DNA of 64,000 bases from Boesenbergia rotunda (GCA_024364735.1 JAGFNQ010000208.1:186001-250000); one strand, 5' to 3'; counted from the first letter of the stretch, positions 1-12,003 are shown. Numbers and translations are program-made. Notes: a model not told the origin generated them from the sequence alone.

Positions 1-2638
1 TGACCCATATTTAACTTGCGTAATTGTGGATTTACTAAGTTTTAGGATTTACATTCATTTTGGACTTAATTGCAAACTTTGATATTTTTGAATTGTTTTG
101 TCACTAAATTGTTGATCTACTTTTGTAGGCTTGGGAGGATCATGGACCTAGGTCAAGTTGGGTCAAAGTTGAGTCAAATGTGGACTGGATCAAGTGGTCA
201 AGTGTCGACTAATATGGCCCGTCCGATGCAAGAACGGTTAGATTTAGACCATCTGAGAACTTTTGATCAATCTGAGTTGGGATTAAGGTTAATCGAGCGA
301 TCAGATCAAGATCTGAAAATTTCATCTAAATCAGAGATCATCTGGCCGTCAGATCAAGCTCAGGAGGATCTGGACCATCCATTCAAAGATCAAGGTGATC
401 TGAAACATCCGTTGAGAATCTAGCAGATCCGAGCTACCCCGAGGATGATCCTGACCCTTGATCAAGATCTGGAAAGTTTGAGCCAAATCGGATGAAGATC
501 AACCGTTGGATGAGCTTTGAACAATCTCAGCCGTCCAAATTAAATTTTATAAGTTTAAAAGGGAAATTCCCTCCGCAGAACAGGGATCGCGTCTTCGCAG
601 CTCCTTCGTTCTTCTTCACTTGTTCTTCAGTTTCTTTGCGATTTCTTCCATTTGAAGGCGTGGCCACCTCGAATTCGACCTTGAAGCAAGATCTGGATCA
701 TTGGGAAGAAGCTTCAATGGAAATTCTAACTCGGATTTGTATCAAAACAGGGGCTGATTGAGGGTTTCGTCAACTGCTGTAATATGATCAATTTGATCGC
801 GATTTTGTGCTGATTTCTTCAATCGGAGCTATCTAGAGGGTCTCTGGAGCACTCAGATCATCGCCTAATCTTCATCGCAGTCATTCATTGCCAGATCAAG
901 GAGATCAGATTGGATTTTCCAACTACGTGCAAATCTGTGAGCAGATCTAAATTGGAGTTGTTTTCCCATTGATTTGTGAGTTGAAGGGCTTCTTGGCTTG
1001 GTCTTGTGTGACGGCAAGGAAGTCTTGAGACAAGGGAGTGATTGAGGCTTAGTTTCTTAATGCAATTCTTTTTGCTTTAGCTGTAATTTCAATTTCCGCA
1101 AAAATTTCTGTTACAGTCTTTGTTTTAGCTGTTGTAGTTTTCTTTTATGAATTGTTTCTGCATTTACTAGTGTTTCAATTCTGCACTTTCATTAGTTCAA
1201 TTACTTGTTTAGTGAATGATTGCTCTCGTTTCAGTTTGAATTTTTGTTGTCCGTGCCCGTTTTCTGCTTCCTTCATGTCGTGCCGGGTTAGTTTCTGAAT
1301 CTGCAGTTTCTTTCATGTTCAGCCTATATCCAGCTTTAATTCCCGAAATTAGAGACAACAATTAGAGAACTCATGCATACAGTTTCGGCTAGCTTCACAA
1401 TTTGATCACTTCTGAATTCCATTCCATTTCTGCATTAGGATTCAGCTCTTGAATTAAATTTCAGGATTTCTGCGTATCAGTCCCTGTGATACCTGTGTAT
1501 CACTTAATCCTTCTGCATATCATTTAGTTTTACTGAATTGAATCCAAACATTAGTTTTTCCTCTGAATTTCCATTGTAAATTGTTTCAGTTACATTGCAT
1601 TTGTTTTAAATTGTTGCATATCAATTTTACCTCTGAACTTTCAGCTAATAGCTTACGAGTTTGTGCCAAGTAAACTTGGGTTCTGCTCAAGCTTTCCTGA
1701 TCCTTAGGTTACTGCATAAATGCTAGCTCAGTTGTTTGTCTTGCGTCCAACTTGATGCCAAGTTTTGTACAAATTTCTGCATTCCTGCACATAGGTTCAG
1801 CTTCAGGTTTGAGTCTGAATAGAACAGTCCTTGCTCTTCAATTCTATCTTCATTCCTGCATTCACAAATTCTGAGTTGATTGGTTACAATTCCTGCATTT
1901 AGCATCAAATTTCGGCAATCAGTTTTTCTATTCCGTATAGCATGTTCATTTCAATTCTACAAGTTGGTGTCAATTGAAAACCAATTTCTGATTAGTGGTT
2001 AGCTTGTTTGGCACTTGAGCTGATTTGAGTTTCAATTTAGCTGAAGTTAAACACACTTGTCAGTTTGTATTGAGCTCAGAATCAACTTGTTTTACATTTC
2101 ATTTGTTTTTGAATTCCATCTTTATTTCTGCATTTCCGATTGAGTTTCTGCACCTTGAGTCAAGTGAGGTTTTGGTACTACCTTTGTATCACTTTGTCTA
2201 TAGATTGCATAGCATTTGGTTGTTTTGAATTGCAAACCCTGAAGCAACAATCTGCATTAGTGTCAATCGGCATAAGGATAGATTTGATATCAGCTTTGAA
2301 TTCCTGAATTTTGCAAAGTCGCATTAGTTGATTTAATGGCCCATTGGTTGAGTTGTAAATTGTCATCACTTTATTTAGCTCATTAGTTTAGTTGCTTTTA
2401 TCTTTACTGCGATTTCATTTCTGATTACAAACAAAACCCAGATTTTATTTGAAACCCAAAAAAATAATCAACGACACATAAACTTGAGCGCGAATCGAAC
2501 AACCTGAACTAGCCCTAGGAAAAATACGACCTGTGGCCCCTTTACTACATTTTATTCTTTGATTGCAAAAAGGGTTTCCAACTTTACAAATATCTAAATT
2601 TGAGACCCACATTCGTGACAGCTCTTTTGGGTCCATCA
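1..2638 (+). mobile_element. T1: Ty3/gypsy-type solo LTR, left end outside window
   Basis: This is a second, diverged copy of the complete unit at 53217-55746 (T2). Window base 1 matches T2 about 46 bp after its TG start, so only a few dozen bases are missing on the left. The copies share the opening (TTTTGGACTTAATTGCAAA), a middle rich in TTCTGCATT and AATTTCTG phrases, and an ending with GACCTGTGGCCCCT, then CCCACATTCGTGACAG, then CA. No protein domain is present. The ending phrase resembles the 3' end of long Tat/Athila-type LTRs, which is family knowledge and tentative. The base after CA begins GTGGC, the expected TSD; its partner lies off the left edge. Confidence 0.75.
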
Positions 2639-3380
2639 GTGGCATGCAAGGGAGGTCGGCGGGCAGCTGTGAATGCCGACAGCGCTAGGGTGAGGAGTGA
2701 AGGTGAGCAGCCGGTTTTGGGTAAAGGACGAAAGAGATTCTTCTCCTTCTTCTTCTTCTTTGGTCTCCTCTCGAAGTTAGCTTCTGAGCTGGCAAGGCCT
2801 TGGAGGCTCCAGCGGACGGCGGAGCAAGGGAAGAGGAGACAAGGGTCGGCGGTGCTAACCCTATGATTAGGGTTTTGGTTAGGCTAGGAGAGAAGAAGAA
2901 AGCGCGATTGTTCGGAGGCCTTGGTGATCTCGGTTCTCGGTAGACCATCGCCCACATGACGTCCGAGAAGGGAGGGATATAAGGTAGAAGACCGTGAGGT
3001 GATCGGAAAGGTACAAATCTTTCCCAAGCTCCTTGTTTATTAATGTGTCATGTTGCTTTGCCTTGTCATTTCATGTGAGTTAATTTATTATTTTGATTCC
3101 GTATCATAGCCAATAATTTACTAACTGGACCTCGACCATAAACACAAAAGTCGGCGATCCACTCGTCGCCTTTTCCGCGGTCGAATGGTCAAGCAAATTA
3201 CAAGGCTGATTTTTGTAATTGGCCGAGTTGTAATTTGGATCGTTCGATACGGCATGAGATGGTCATTGGGAGACGGGTCTCCATTCGGATTAAGTTTTTA
3301 ATACGTAATCCGTAGACATGGAGAGGTCACTCGGAACGACCATGTTTTCGGTAAGGAAACCCGCCAAGCCATACCCAACA
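2639..3380 (+). mobile_element. 3' part of a C-type copia LTR (C')
   Basis: The sequence is homologous to the last ~770 bp of the C LTR (about 8428-9194). Shared phrases include GATCTCGGTT, GGTGATCGGAAAGGTA, the block CCATAAACACAAAAG and the terminal ACCCAACA. The LTR was split by T1, so its left part lies outside the window. It is followed not by a primer-binding site but by minus-strand integrase sequence of element G, so this is the outer end of a solo LTR or of an element extending left. The likely TSD is AGTAG (3381-3385). Confidence 0.75.
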
Positions 3381-3941
3381 AGTAGATGGTACTAACTTAG
3401 ATGGTATCAAGTCCAGTATGTACGCTGCAGTTTCCAGAGCATATCCCCAGAACGAATCTGGCAACTCGGAGTAACTCATCATCGATCTAACCATCTCCAT
3501 GAGTGTCATATTCCTTTGTTTTCTACACCGTTCTGTTGGGGCGTACCGGGTGCAGACAATTGGGTTTGAATCCCAACCTCTGATAAGTAAGTCCTAAACT
3601 CTCCCCAAAAGGTACTCACCACCACGATCTGATCGTAGTGTTTTGATACTTTTACCTTGATGTTTCTCCACATCAACCTTCAATTATTTGAAGTTATCAA
3701 AGCATTTAAACTTGCGACGCATAAAGTAAATGTACCAATACCTTGAATAATCGTCTATAAATGAGACGAAGTACTCAAAGCCACATCTAGCATGGATAGA
3801 CATAGGACCACACAAATTAGAATGAACCAATTCTAATACATCTTTGGCTCTATACTCCTTGGCCTTGAAAGGCCTCATGGTCATCTTACCTTCCAAGCAA
3901 GATTCATAGGTTGGGAAGTCTTCCACACCTAATGAACCCAA
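3381..3941 (-). pseudogene. G integrase core (fragment)
   Basis: The minus-strand frame gives the copia integrase core: CGPMS, GFEYFVSFIDDYSRYWYIYF, a later SDRGGEY-like stretch and MVRSMMSYSELPDSFWGYAL. Integrase inserts the cDNA into the host chromosome. The two open pieces, 3941-3684 and 3509-3386, are in the same frame with stops between them. The coding sequence ends where the C' LTR is inserted. The same region of element C (60155-60600) is clearly homologous. Confidence 0.85.
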
Positions 3942-3956
3942 GGGCCCATCAACTAT

Positions 3957-4337
3957 CTACCTTTGAATCCTACTAAGATTAATATGACCAAGTCTTAGAT
4001 GCCAAAGATATGTTTGGTTCATCTTCGAAGGTTCTTTTCTCTTATGATTAGACGATGAGTTGTTTACTTCTATTTGCATCGTTGGAGAATTTGGTTCTAA
4101 AGTGTACAAATTGCCTGCCATTGTACCAGAACAAATAATCTCTCTATTCCTTTTTATAACAACCCTATCATTAAAAGAAATAGAATACCCATCCTTTATT
4201 AATTTAGAAACTGAAACAAGGTTCTTTCTAAAAGAAGGTACATAAAGGCAATTTCTTAAAACCAAAACTTTATTTCTATCAAACGATAAATAAATGTCTC
4301 CCACTGCAACAACCTCCACATCCGTAGCATTGCCCAT
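3957..4337 (-). pseudogene. G GAG-pre-integrase domain
   Basis: A 126-codon open stretch on the minus strand contains the pattern DIYLSFDRNKVLVLRNCLYV then PSFRKNLVSVSKLI, and ends with LWHLRLGHINLSRI, the HxxxxH zinc-binding start of retroviral-type integrase. In the family this region follows protease inside one polyprotein. It is separated from the protease frame (4365 upward) by a stop and from the integrase core by a frame change near 3950. No function is expected. Confidence 0.85.
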
Positions 4338-4364
4338 GTAGACTGTAATCTCTCCATCAGCTAG

Positions 4365-4560
4365 TCATCGGGTTCCCTGAAACCCTTGCAAAGAATTGCA
4401 GACATGATCAGTGACTCCCATATCTACACACCAGGTACCGGTAGGTAACACTGCTAAGCATGTTTCAACAACTAAACAAAAAGGTATACCTTTATCTTGA
4501 CGATGGGTACAACCCGCCTTTAGTGTCCAGTCTGCATGAACGTGAAGCACTTCCCTTTTA
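4365..4560 (-). pseudogene. G aspartic protease region
   Basis: The minus-strand frame reads TGTWCVDMGVTDHVCNSL. Copia proteases of this group carry a D-T/S-G-A-T/S-x-H motif, so the catalytic triplet has changed from DTG to DMG and the following Ala to Val. The enzyme would normally cut the Gag-Pol polyprotein inside the virus-like particle. The stop at 4365 and a frame change from gag upstream confirm a pseudogene. Confidence 0.8.
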
Positions 4561-5280
4561 GCTTCTTCACGCCAGCCCGAGGTCCCTGAGATCCTACCGC
4601 TTTCTTTGCCCCGCCTTGTTTTTTCTTCTTCTTGCCTTTTGGAATAGAAGTAGAAACCTTCTGAGCAACCAAAGCATGAGCACTCTGACAAAAAACCCCT
4701 CTACCGCCTGGAGTTCTGTCAGAAGATCCGCCAATAAATATGTACACTTGTTCATATTGTAGTTCGGGCGAAACTGCTCAAAGCTCCTTGGCAGAGACTG
4801 GAGAATGATATCGACCGGGGTTTTCCCATCGATCTCCGCTCCAAGGACTTCCATCTCATTGAGATGTGCCATCATCTTAAGGACATGATCTCTCACGGGT
4901 GTCCCCTCAATTATGGTAGTCGTCATCAAGTTCCTCATTGCCTCCTGCCTAATGGCCCGATTTTGATGTCCGAAGAGTTCTTTGAGATTGAACATCATAT
5001 CATAAGCAGTGGAAAAATCCTGATGCTGATGTTGCAATACATTTGACATAGAAGCTAAGATGTAACACCGCACCATCTCATCTGCTTTAATCCACTTCTT
5101 ATAGCATTCCTTCTCCTCTTCATCAGAATTTTCACTAGGTTTTTTAGGATAGAACTCAAAATGTACAAACTTGTACTCCTCTGCAGTTAGGACAATGTCC
5201 AGGTTCCGTTTCTAATCAATGTAATTAGGGCTCTTATATTTATTTTCTTTAAGTATTACAGCTAGTGGGTTGAAGGTCAT
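4520..5280 (-). pseudogene. G gag (UBN2-type) with CCHC remnant
   Basis: The gag frame begins with ATG at 5280-5278 (MTFNPLAVILKENKYKSPN) and runs to about 4680 with one in-frame TAG at 5214-5212, where the family normally has Trp (NYVDWKRNL). The capsid part includes YILASMSNVLQHQHQ and LMTTTIIEGTPVRDHVLKM. A frameshift near 4680 moves the basic linker (GKKKKKQGG) and the zinc-knuckle remnant KCFTFMQTGH into another frame; the second Cys of the knuckle is lost. Gag forms the particle shell and packages RNA. The homologous gag in C survives only as its first codons. Confidence 0.85.
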
Positions 5281-6065
5281 TTTGAAAAATTCCTGAAAAT
5301 CACAACGATCACAAACTTTAGATTTCAAAAAATATTGATTCCTCAAATAATAAATTTTAAAATCAACCAACACATCAAAACACCGAGAATATCGCATACC
5401 ACGATAGTGTGGACGTATACGAATTCTACATTTGTAAGAGGAGGGTTTTACCCATTAATTTTATTATCTTGTTAAACTAACTTTTTGACAAATAAAATTA
5501 ATAGTTGGTTTCTCTTCGGCCCTACAAATAATAGCAGTGACTCCGCTGGGGAGGGATTTTCATGCATGTACGACAAGCATATAAACTAAAAGCAATAAAC
5601 AAGAAAAAATAAAATTTTCAAACTATTATGACTTTCGTCTTCAATATGCCTCCAGTCGTATCGCCACCTCGTCTCCACCTCCTATCACCATGCGCAAGCT
5701 CTATGCAGGGGTTCTCCGAGCCGAGATAAAATGCTATTTAATTTACATCTATCGATCCTATACCCCACAAAGGAGTGTACATCAAATCTTGATAGAAAGT
5801 AAATAAAAAGTACGGCTAAACAAGTGTCGTATTTAATTACAAAAATCAAATACCAAATTTAGCTTTGTCAACCCGAGGATTCAAATAATATTACATACAT
5901 GCACAACCAATCACATACACACATATTTTAGCCATAATAGTCAGATCTCGTGCCTGCAACCAAAGAGTTAGCCTACGCACATCCTACTATTATCCGGAAA
6001 AGTAAAATACATGATAAAGTGCAAAAATGTAACCGAATCCAAAACATACAAAATCGGAAATCATT
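5281..6065 (-). promoter_or_regulatory. G 5' untranslated leader with conserved hairpin
   Basis: No coding capacity is seen between the primer-binding site and the gag ATG. The stretch aligns with the C leader (12004-12969). Both contain a stem-loop just upstream of gag. In G the arms are 5454-5463 and 5493-5502, a perfect 10-bp inverted repeat (ATTAATTTTA with TAAAATTAAT). In C the equivalent stem has different bases but still pairs, which suggests selection on RNA structure. A packaging or dimerisation role is inference only. Confidence 0.6.
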
Positions 6066-6078
6066 GGCTCTGATACCA
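6066..6078 (-). other. G primer-binding site (tRNA-Met type)
   Basis: The plus strand reads GGCTCTGATACCA, so the minus strand reads TGGTATCAGAGCC, the usual copia primer site complementary to the 3' end of initiator tRNA-Met. It lies two bases from the end of the LTR at 6081, the standard spacing. Confidence 0.9.
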
Positions 6079-6080
6079 AT

Positions 6081-7194
6081 TGTTGGGATTCCCCATGGAG
6101 ATTCTGGGTTGCCCATGGGAAACCTCTCAATATCCACAGATCAAATATTTTTCATTCTGAATGGAGACCTATTTCCCAAACGACCGTCTCATCATCGTAC
6201 TAATTGATTCGAGTTACTACTTGACCAAACTTGTTGTTCAAGCCTTGTAACTCACCTAACCAATTAGTCACAGAATAAACGATGAGTGGATCATCGATTT
6301 TTATGTTTATCATCGGGGTCCAAAATAATTAATTATCATAATTAATTAAATAGTAATTAACATCAAATGATAATTAATTAAACAATCATATGAAATAGGA
6401 GAAAGAACAATGGAACCAAAGGAGAAGTTATACCTTCCCTTTTATCTCGCGATCTTCTATTGTATGACCCCCCTTCCTTGGACATTGTGTGGGCGACGAT
6501 CTACCAAGAACCGAAGTCACCAAGGCTCCAATCTTCCTCCTCCAACCATGCACCGAACCCTAAAGGAGGACTCCTCCTTGCGCCGCCAGCCGCCGAAACC
6601 CTAAAGCTCATCCAATGCACCCTCGGGCAACTCCCAGCTGCTAGGAGACACCGACCAATGGAAGAAGGGTAGAGGATGAAGATAAAGAAGTGAAAGGAGA
6701 AGAAAAAGATCTCCTCCACTCCAAACCCCAACCGCTGGCCCCCTCTTTCCCTCTCGTCATCGGTGCCAGTAAGTAGAGAAGGCTTCTTATTCCTTGTCGT
6801 CGGCCAAGCTTCTTCCCGCCTTCTGGATTACGCGCACGCAAGGGATGGAAGTGGAGAAGAATACCAAGAGGAAGAGCTGATATCTCCCTCACCCGGCCCT
6901 TCTTCTTCTTCCTTCACCACCGATGCCGAAACCCTTGGAGAGAGAGAAACCCAAAGAGAGAAAACCAAGAGAGAGGCTAGGGGTTCAATTGGATGAATTG
7001 GATGCCTTGGTCTCATGACACCATGAGTATATATAGGGCCACAATAGGGACCATGAGTAGGAGTTTGGTCTTAGCCACCTAATGGATCAAGGCCCGATCC
7101 ATTAATGATGATCCATTCCACTAAAGGATCCTCATTGAAGTACCTCACCAACCCCCATATTTAAATATGGGCTCCACCTATTATGAGTACAAAT
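6081..7194 (-). repeat. G 5' LTR (interrupted by C)
   Basis: On the minus strand the LTR ends ...CCCAACA at 6081, next to the primer-binding site. The stretch near 7040-7180, with AAATATGGG, TTTAGTGGAATG and AATGGATCGGGCC, is homologous to the U3 part of the C LTR, so G and C belong to one broad family. A TATA-like run (minus strand TATATATA) lies at 7027-7034. The outer part is missing because C inserted at 7194. Confidence 0.75.
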
Positions 7195-9194
7195 TGTAAG
7201 ATGTGTATACTGAAAGACATGACTTTTATTATATGAACATCTTGATTATGAAAAGAAAATCACGACTACACTAGGTGTTTGTTTATAATAGTACATACAC
7301 GAAGTCCAATTACTTTGCATTGTAGATAACATGGTGTGTGGTGTCACACAGAAGATCGTGTTATCAATTCCTTACTTAGTATAAATAAGAGGCCCACAAC
7401 TGAGTTGGAATTGGACAACCCATCGGGATGATTGTAGTGTTGTTAGGTATGGTTGGTCTTAACCATAGAATTACACTAGTGTGCTTTATGTATATTGAGC
7501 AGGACCAAAACCCGAGGTTATCCAATTTGTACTGACACAATAATTGGATAGGACCTCAGTTTATATTATGGAGTACGATCCCTTAATCCCGAAATAATAT
7601 CGGGCATATATTATTAATTATTATTTCTTTGATTTACCAATGGGGGAGATCTATTCTGTTAGATCGACAGGCCCGGTAAGTTGGGAGATAATATTAATAA
7701 TATGATGTGGCGATGATTATTGACGGAATCCGTGTCCTGGTGAGTCAGGATGATGATGCCCACTTGATGAGCTCAAAGGGTTCATCGTGCTAAACCCTGC
7801 AGGTGAATTTGATCCGGCACGATGATAAGGTTGAGTGGTACTAGTCAAGGATCCAGAAGTTTATTAATTTAAATTGTCAGTAATTTAAATAATTAACGGG
7901 CATTTGTGATCTTAAACACGGGGAGATGGATGACTCATAATGTGGATCCCATATGAAAATATGGGGGTTGGTGAGGAAGTTCAATTAAGATCCTTTAGTG
8001 GAATGAATCTTAATTAATGGATCGGGTTTAGATCCATTAACGGGCCAAGATCCAACTCCTCCTCTTGGTCCCTATCTTAGCCCAATAAATACCCTATAGG
8101 AGTCATGATACAAGGCCGGTTATTTAAGGAATTAATCTATGATTAATTGAGGGAATAATCTTTAGTTAATTAAGGAATTAATCTCTGATTAATTGAGGAA
8201 ATAATCTTTGATTATTTAAGGAATTAATCTCTGATTAATTAAGGAATTACTCCCTATAAATATTAGGATCAATCCACAACCCAAGAAATCTCTCATCTCC
8301 CTCTTTTCTCTCTCTTAGGTCACGGCAAGGAGAGGAAGGGATCCTCTTCTCTTCTCTTCTTCTTCCCTCATCCATACCGCAGGTTACCACCACTAGATAA
8401 AGGGAGGAGGGTCTTCTCCCTTTTTTGGTGTGTGTCGGTGAGGGAGGGAGCTCCGGTGGCCGGCGAGAGGCGGCGCAAGCCCTTGGGCAGTGGCGGCGCA
8501 AGCAAAAGAGGAAAGGGGCTCTCAGCTTGGGAAGGGTGGGAACAGAAGCTCTCTATTCCCTTCATCTTCTTCCTCACCTCCATCTCAAGGGTTGCTTCTG
8601 GTCGGTGTGGCCTTGGTGGTCACCTTTGGTCAGCGGTGCAATGGAGAAGGAAGCAAGGTGGGTGGTGGCGCCAACCCTAGGTCTAGGGTTTGGGTTTGGC
8701 TAGAAGAAAGAAGATAGTGTGATTGATTGGAGAACTTTGGGTGATCTCGGTTCGTGGTAGATCGTCGCCCACACGACATCCACGATGGGTGGGACATATG
8801 GTAGAAGATCACAAGGTGATCGGAAAGGTATATCTTTCCCCATGTTCCTTTGTATTTCCTTATGTCAATTTTGTGCCTTGATTATATATCTCGTCATTTT
8901 ATAATTTATTATTTTGATTCCAAATCATGATGAATAAATTATTAACTGGACCCCGACCATAAACACAAAAGCTAGCGATCAACTCGTCGCCTTTTTCGCG
9001 GTCGAACGGTTGAGCAAATTACAAGACCAATTTTGGTAATTGACCAAGTTGTAATTTGGATCGTTCGATACTGCACGAGACGGTTGATGGGAGACGGCTC
9101 TCTATTCGGATTAAAGTTTTAATCCGTAGACATGGAGAGGTCTCTCGGATCGACCACGTATTCGCTTTGGAAACCCGCCAAGCTATACCCAACA
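7195..9194 (+). repeat. C 5' LTR (2000 bp)
   Basis: The LTR starts TGTAAG and ends CCCAACA, followed by AT and the primer-binding site. The first 1363 bp can be compared with the 3' LTR (62638-64000); differences are scattered and mostly single bases, on the order of a few per cent by eye. There are two TATA-like sites, TATAAATA at about 7380 and TATAAATA at 8255-8262. The second follows an AT-rich tandem array and precedes a pyrimidine-rich stretch (TCTCTCATCTCCCTC), so it is the better promoter candidate. The GC-rich part at 8400-8700 has short open frames that I regard as accidental. Confidence 0.9.
8125..8262 (+). promoter_or_regulatory. C LTR promoter: AT-rich tandem repeats and TATA box
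   Basis: Units of roughly 30 bp repeat about four times. Each contains GGAATTAATC and the near-palindrome ATTAATCTCTGATTAAT, alternating with GAATAATCTTTxxTTA. The array ends at CCCTATAAATATT (TATA 8255-8262). The same arrangement recurs in the 3' LTR (about 63569-63706). Tandem U3 motifs just upstream of TATA often act as enhancer elements in plant LTRs; that role is inferred here. Confidence 0.6.
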
Positions 9195-9196
9195 AT

Positions 9197-9210
9197 TGGT
9201 ATCACAGCTG
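9197..9210 (+). other. C primer-binding site
   Basis: TGGTATCACAGCTG follows the LTR end by two bases. It matches the tRNA-Met type site TGGTATCAGAGC except for one base (CAC instead of CAG), probably a later mutation. Confidence 0.85.
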
Positions 9211-9825
9211 AGGTTTCCGTCTTTGTGTGTTTAGGATTGGTTAATTTTTGCATTTATCATACGTGTTATTTTGCTAGATGATGCATGGATGTGCATAGGC
9301 TATCTGTAACGCCCGCCCTATATCTACTCTCGGGGCGGGGTTACGTACCATCAATCATATAATTTTAACATAAAATAAAAACACAAGTGCAAGGACTAAG
9401 TACTAAGCATGCTTGTTTAAAACTATCAAGTGATATTTACAAGTGCTAAGCATACTAGTCCGTACATGCCAATCAGATACCATGCTTTAATGATTTGAAC
9501 ATGGTAGGTGCATAGCGAGTTTAGTAATACATAACAAGTGCTAAGCATACTAGAACATCATTTGAAATATCTTAATAAAGAGTTATCCTATAACATGATG
9601 GGTTCACAAGTAGTTTAACTCATAACATAATCAAGTATAAGAGTAATCCAAGTGTAATCACTAACATTCAAGAGTACCAATCCTAATCACTAACATTCTT
9701 TATCAAGAAAACATTAACATAAGCATAGTAAAGTAGATATAAGAATCTTTCTTTCCCGAGCCACCACCCCACACATCTTCAGCCCTCCTGCCTCTTCCTT
9801 TAGTTTAAGTGTCCCTTACCCTGAT

Positions 9826-11437
9826 CTGCAGCATAAGACAACACATAGACTAGTAAGCACAAATGCTTAGTAAGGATCCTGTCCTACTCACAAAATCCAT
9901 ACGGAAGAATACAACATGTTCACATAATGCATCATAAGCATGAGTTTATCATAGCATACTAAACATCAAAGTTTCTAAGCAAGCAGTATAAAGTATCTTA
10001 AGCATACCCTTCACATATAATAAATGTTTTCAAAACAATTCCATAAAGGTATTACTTAAAAATATTTCAACATCATATAGGGGCCCAGTTGTGTACCACA
10101 TCAAGCGCGTTCCCTAATGAATTGGGGTAGCGAGCCACCAATCTCATTAGAGCAGGACCCTTCCGTCCTACCGGAGCCATGACCTTCAGTTAACATGCAC
10201 CCCGGATTTGTTTAACGACCCCCTTCCGAGTCGGGTACACAACTTTCAAAGTAAAATACTTATCATTCTTTTACATATATGCTAAGGAGTACTCCAAATC
10301 CACTCTCAAGGGACACACCACTCTTCAAGGGTGCTCATGATCCCATAGGGACACACCACACAACATAAGGGGTGCTCTTGATCCCATACTTAGTGGAGTA
10401 TCCTTTCAAGCATTTTAACATACACATCACATGCAATCTCATAAGGGTGCCCCATGGGCTATAAGTCATGCTCATACATACATCACATTTCAACCACTTA
10501 AACATACTTTATATATGACAAGATTGGTCACATAAATCATACTCATATCATAGGAAGTGGTAGCATGCTTCATGGATTAAATCAATTCTTCCTAACCTTA
10601 AACCTAAGGTTGGCCGAAAGTCCTAGGGTAGGGGTAGGTTAGGTTTTTGACATCAAACATCCCATACAAGCATCACATATATATATGTCATATGTCATAC
10701 TAAGCATAGCATACATCATGGGGTAATCAACCTTCACAACCCTAATGGTTCATGCCTTGGCCGAAAGTCATGCTAGGGGAAAGTTAAGTTTTCCAAATCA
10801 AACATGCCATTTAAACATCACATGCATATACATATCATCATACCAACATAAGCATATCTCATAGGGTAGTTTAACCTTCACGAACCCTAACCTTAGGGTG
10901 TTGGCCGAATGGTGTAGGGTAGGGGAAATTAGGGTTTTTGAAATCAATTATTCACACAAGCATTTACACAAACACCTCACATACATATCATGCCACATAT
11001 TAAGCATAGATTACATCATAGGATAATCATGCAACCCTAAACCCTAATTCTTCTAGGGTTGGCCGAAAGTGTAGGGTAGGGAAAAAGTTGGGTTTTTGGT
11101 AACTAAACATTTATACAAACACCTTGTCTACACTATCATGTAATACACTAAGCATGGATACATCATGGAGAAACTCAACCCAAACTAACCCTAGGGTTTT
11201 GTTCATGGCCGAAACATGTAGGGGGGTGCAAACCCTAGTTTTTGTCATCACCACATGAAGGGAACAACATACATATATACCCTAAGTCCCAAGGGATCTC
11301 CTCTTGCATCAAGGAGTAGCCAAAGCCTCCCCTTTGGGGGTGGCCGAAACTTGCACAAGGGGGGCCACTTCCATTTTCGAAAAACAACAAGAAGGAGGAA
11401 TCAACAACAATTACACTGCAGGCGAGGGGATACTTAC
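9826..11437 (-). other. Predicted leader intron inside K1
   Basis: On the minus strand the donor is GAA|GTAAGTATCC (GT at 11437-11436) and the acceptor is ATGCTGCAG|ATCAGGG (AG at 9827-9826). The other four K copies have donor and acceptor at the same relative places, with shared bases after the donor (CCCTC..CCTG) and before the acceptor (CTTAT..). Splicing of LTR transcripts is therefore inferred. No RNA data can be seen here. Confidence 0.5.
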
Positions 11438-11798
11438 TTCCTTTCGCTTGAAATTCACCTTCTCTAAATTCTTAGGGTACCCTTGTTGAAGTAGAGGTGA
11501 GAGTTCCCCTTGCTAGAACTCCTCTAGAACACTTGGCTCTAGTAGAGGGCAAGATCCTTGGATGGGGTCTTCTTCCTTCCAATTCCCTAGGGTTAGAACC
11601 CTAGGGTGTATGTTTTTTCGAAAATTGAAAAGGGAGAAGGGCTAGGATTTTCGGTGGTGAGAGTGGAGAAGAAGAAGAATCAAAGTTCTTCCTCCCTCTC
11701 CCTCTCTTATTTATACTATTCTCATGAAGGGACATGTCTCTTCACTTCCCTAGCTTTAACAAGCATGTTTCTTATTCTCTCATCACAAAAACACTCTT

Positions 11799-11855
11799 GG
11801 TGCATTGGTTAAGACATGGTTAGTGTGACGAGGAGGTTCAAGGTTCGATCCTTGC
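11799..11855 (+). promoter_or_regulatory. tRNA-like Pol III A/B-box motif in K1, antisense to the LTR
   Basis: An A-box-like stretch GTGCATTGGTTAAG (11799-11812) is followed by a B box AGGTTCGATCC (11841-11851), the spacing of a tRNA-derived Pol III promoter. It lies upstream of the K1 TATA box and points against LTR transcription. Equivalent motifs occur in K2, K3 and K5, and a B box alone in K4. It does not fold convincingly as an intact tRNA. Confidence 0.5.
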
Positions 11856-12003
11856 TTCCTCCTTTCTACACTTTCTTTTTATCACATTTTTCACTAACCC
11901 ACATCAAAGCCCATTAAGCCAAGCCCATCATGAAATTTCATAATAATAATGGTTCATAAATTCATAACATTATATATGGGAAAATTTGGGGTGTTACACT
12001 ATC

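Larger units (their letters stand above)
3381..7194 (-). mobile_element. G: degenerate Tnt1-like copia element, 5' half
   Basis: Read on the minus strand the order is 5' LTR (7194-6081), primer-binding site (6078-6066), leader, gag, protease, GAG-pre-integrase and integrase. The integrase is cut at 3381 by the C' LTR, so RT and RNase H are outside the window. The 5' LTR is cut at 7194 by element C; CAAAT (7190-7194) is the expected TSD. Several stops and frameshifts and a changed protease motif show that it is dead. It is the oldest layer in the window because both C' and C interrupt it. Confidence 0.85.
9305..11998 (-). mobile_element. K1: solo LTR, TGTAAC...GTTACA family
   Basis: The unit starts TGTAACGCCCG and ends GGTGTTACA, and is flanked by an exact 5-bp duplication CTATC (9300-9304 and 11999-12003). 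It is 2694 bp with no internal retroelement domain, so it is a solo LTR. Orientation is minus, from the TATA-like TATAAATAA (11715-11707), the splice donor at 11437-11436 and the ending block. The TGTAACxCCC start and 2-3.5 kb length suggest long LTRs of Ty3/gypsy Tekay/Del type; this is family knowledge and not proven by a coding domain. It interrupts the C leader. Confidence 0.88.

Noticed and set aside
8400..8720. Overlapping open frames of 60-90 codons in the C LTR
   Set aside because: GC-rich LTR sequence lacks stops by composition; no domain, and frames are not kept in the 3' LTR or the C' copy.
11035..11050. Telomere-type repeat CCCTAAACCCTAA
   Set aside because: Only two units within the K1 LTR; AACCCTA phrases are common in these LTRs and no array is present.
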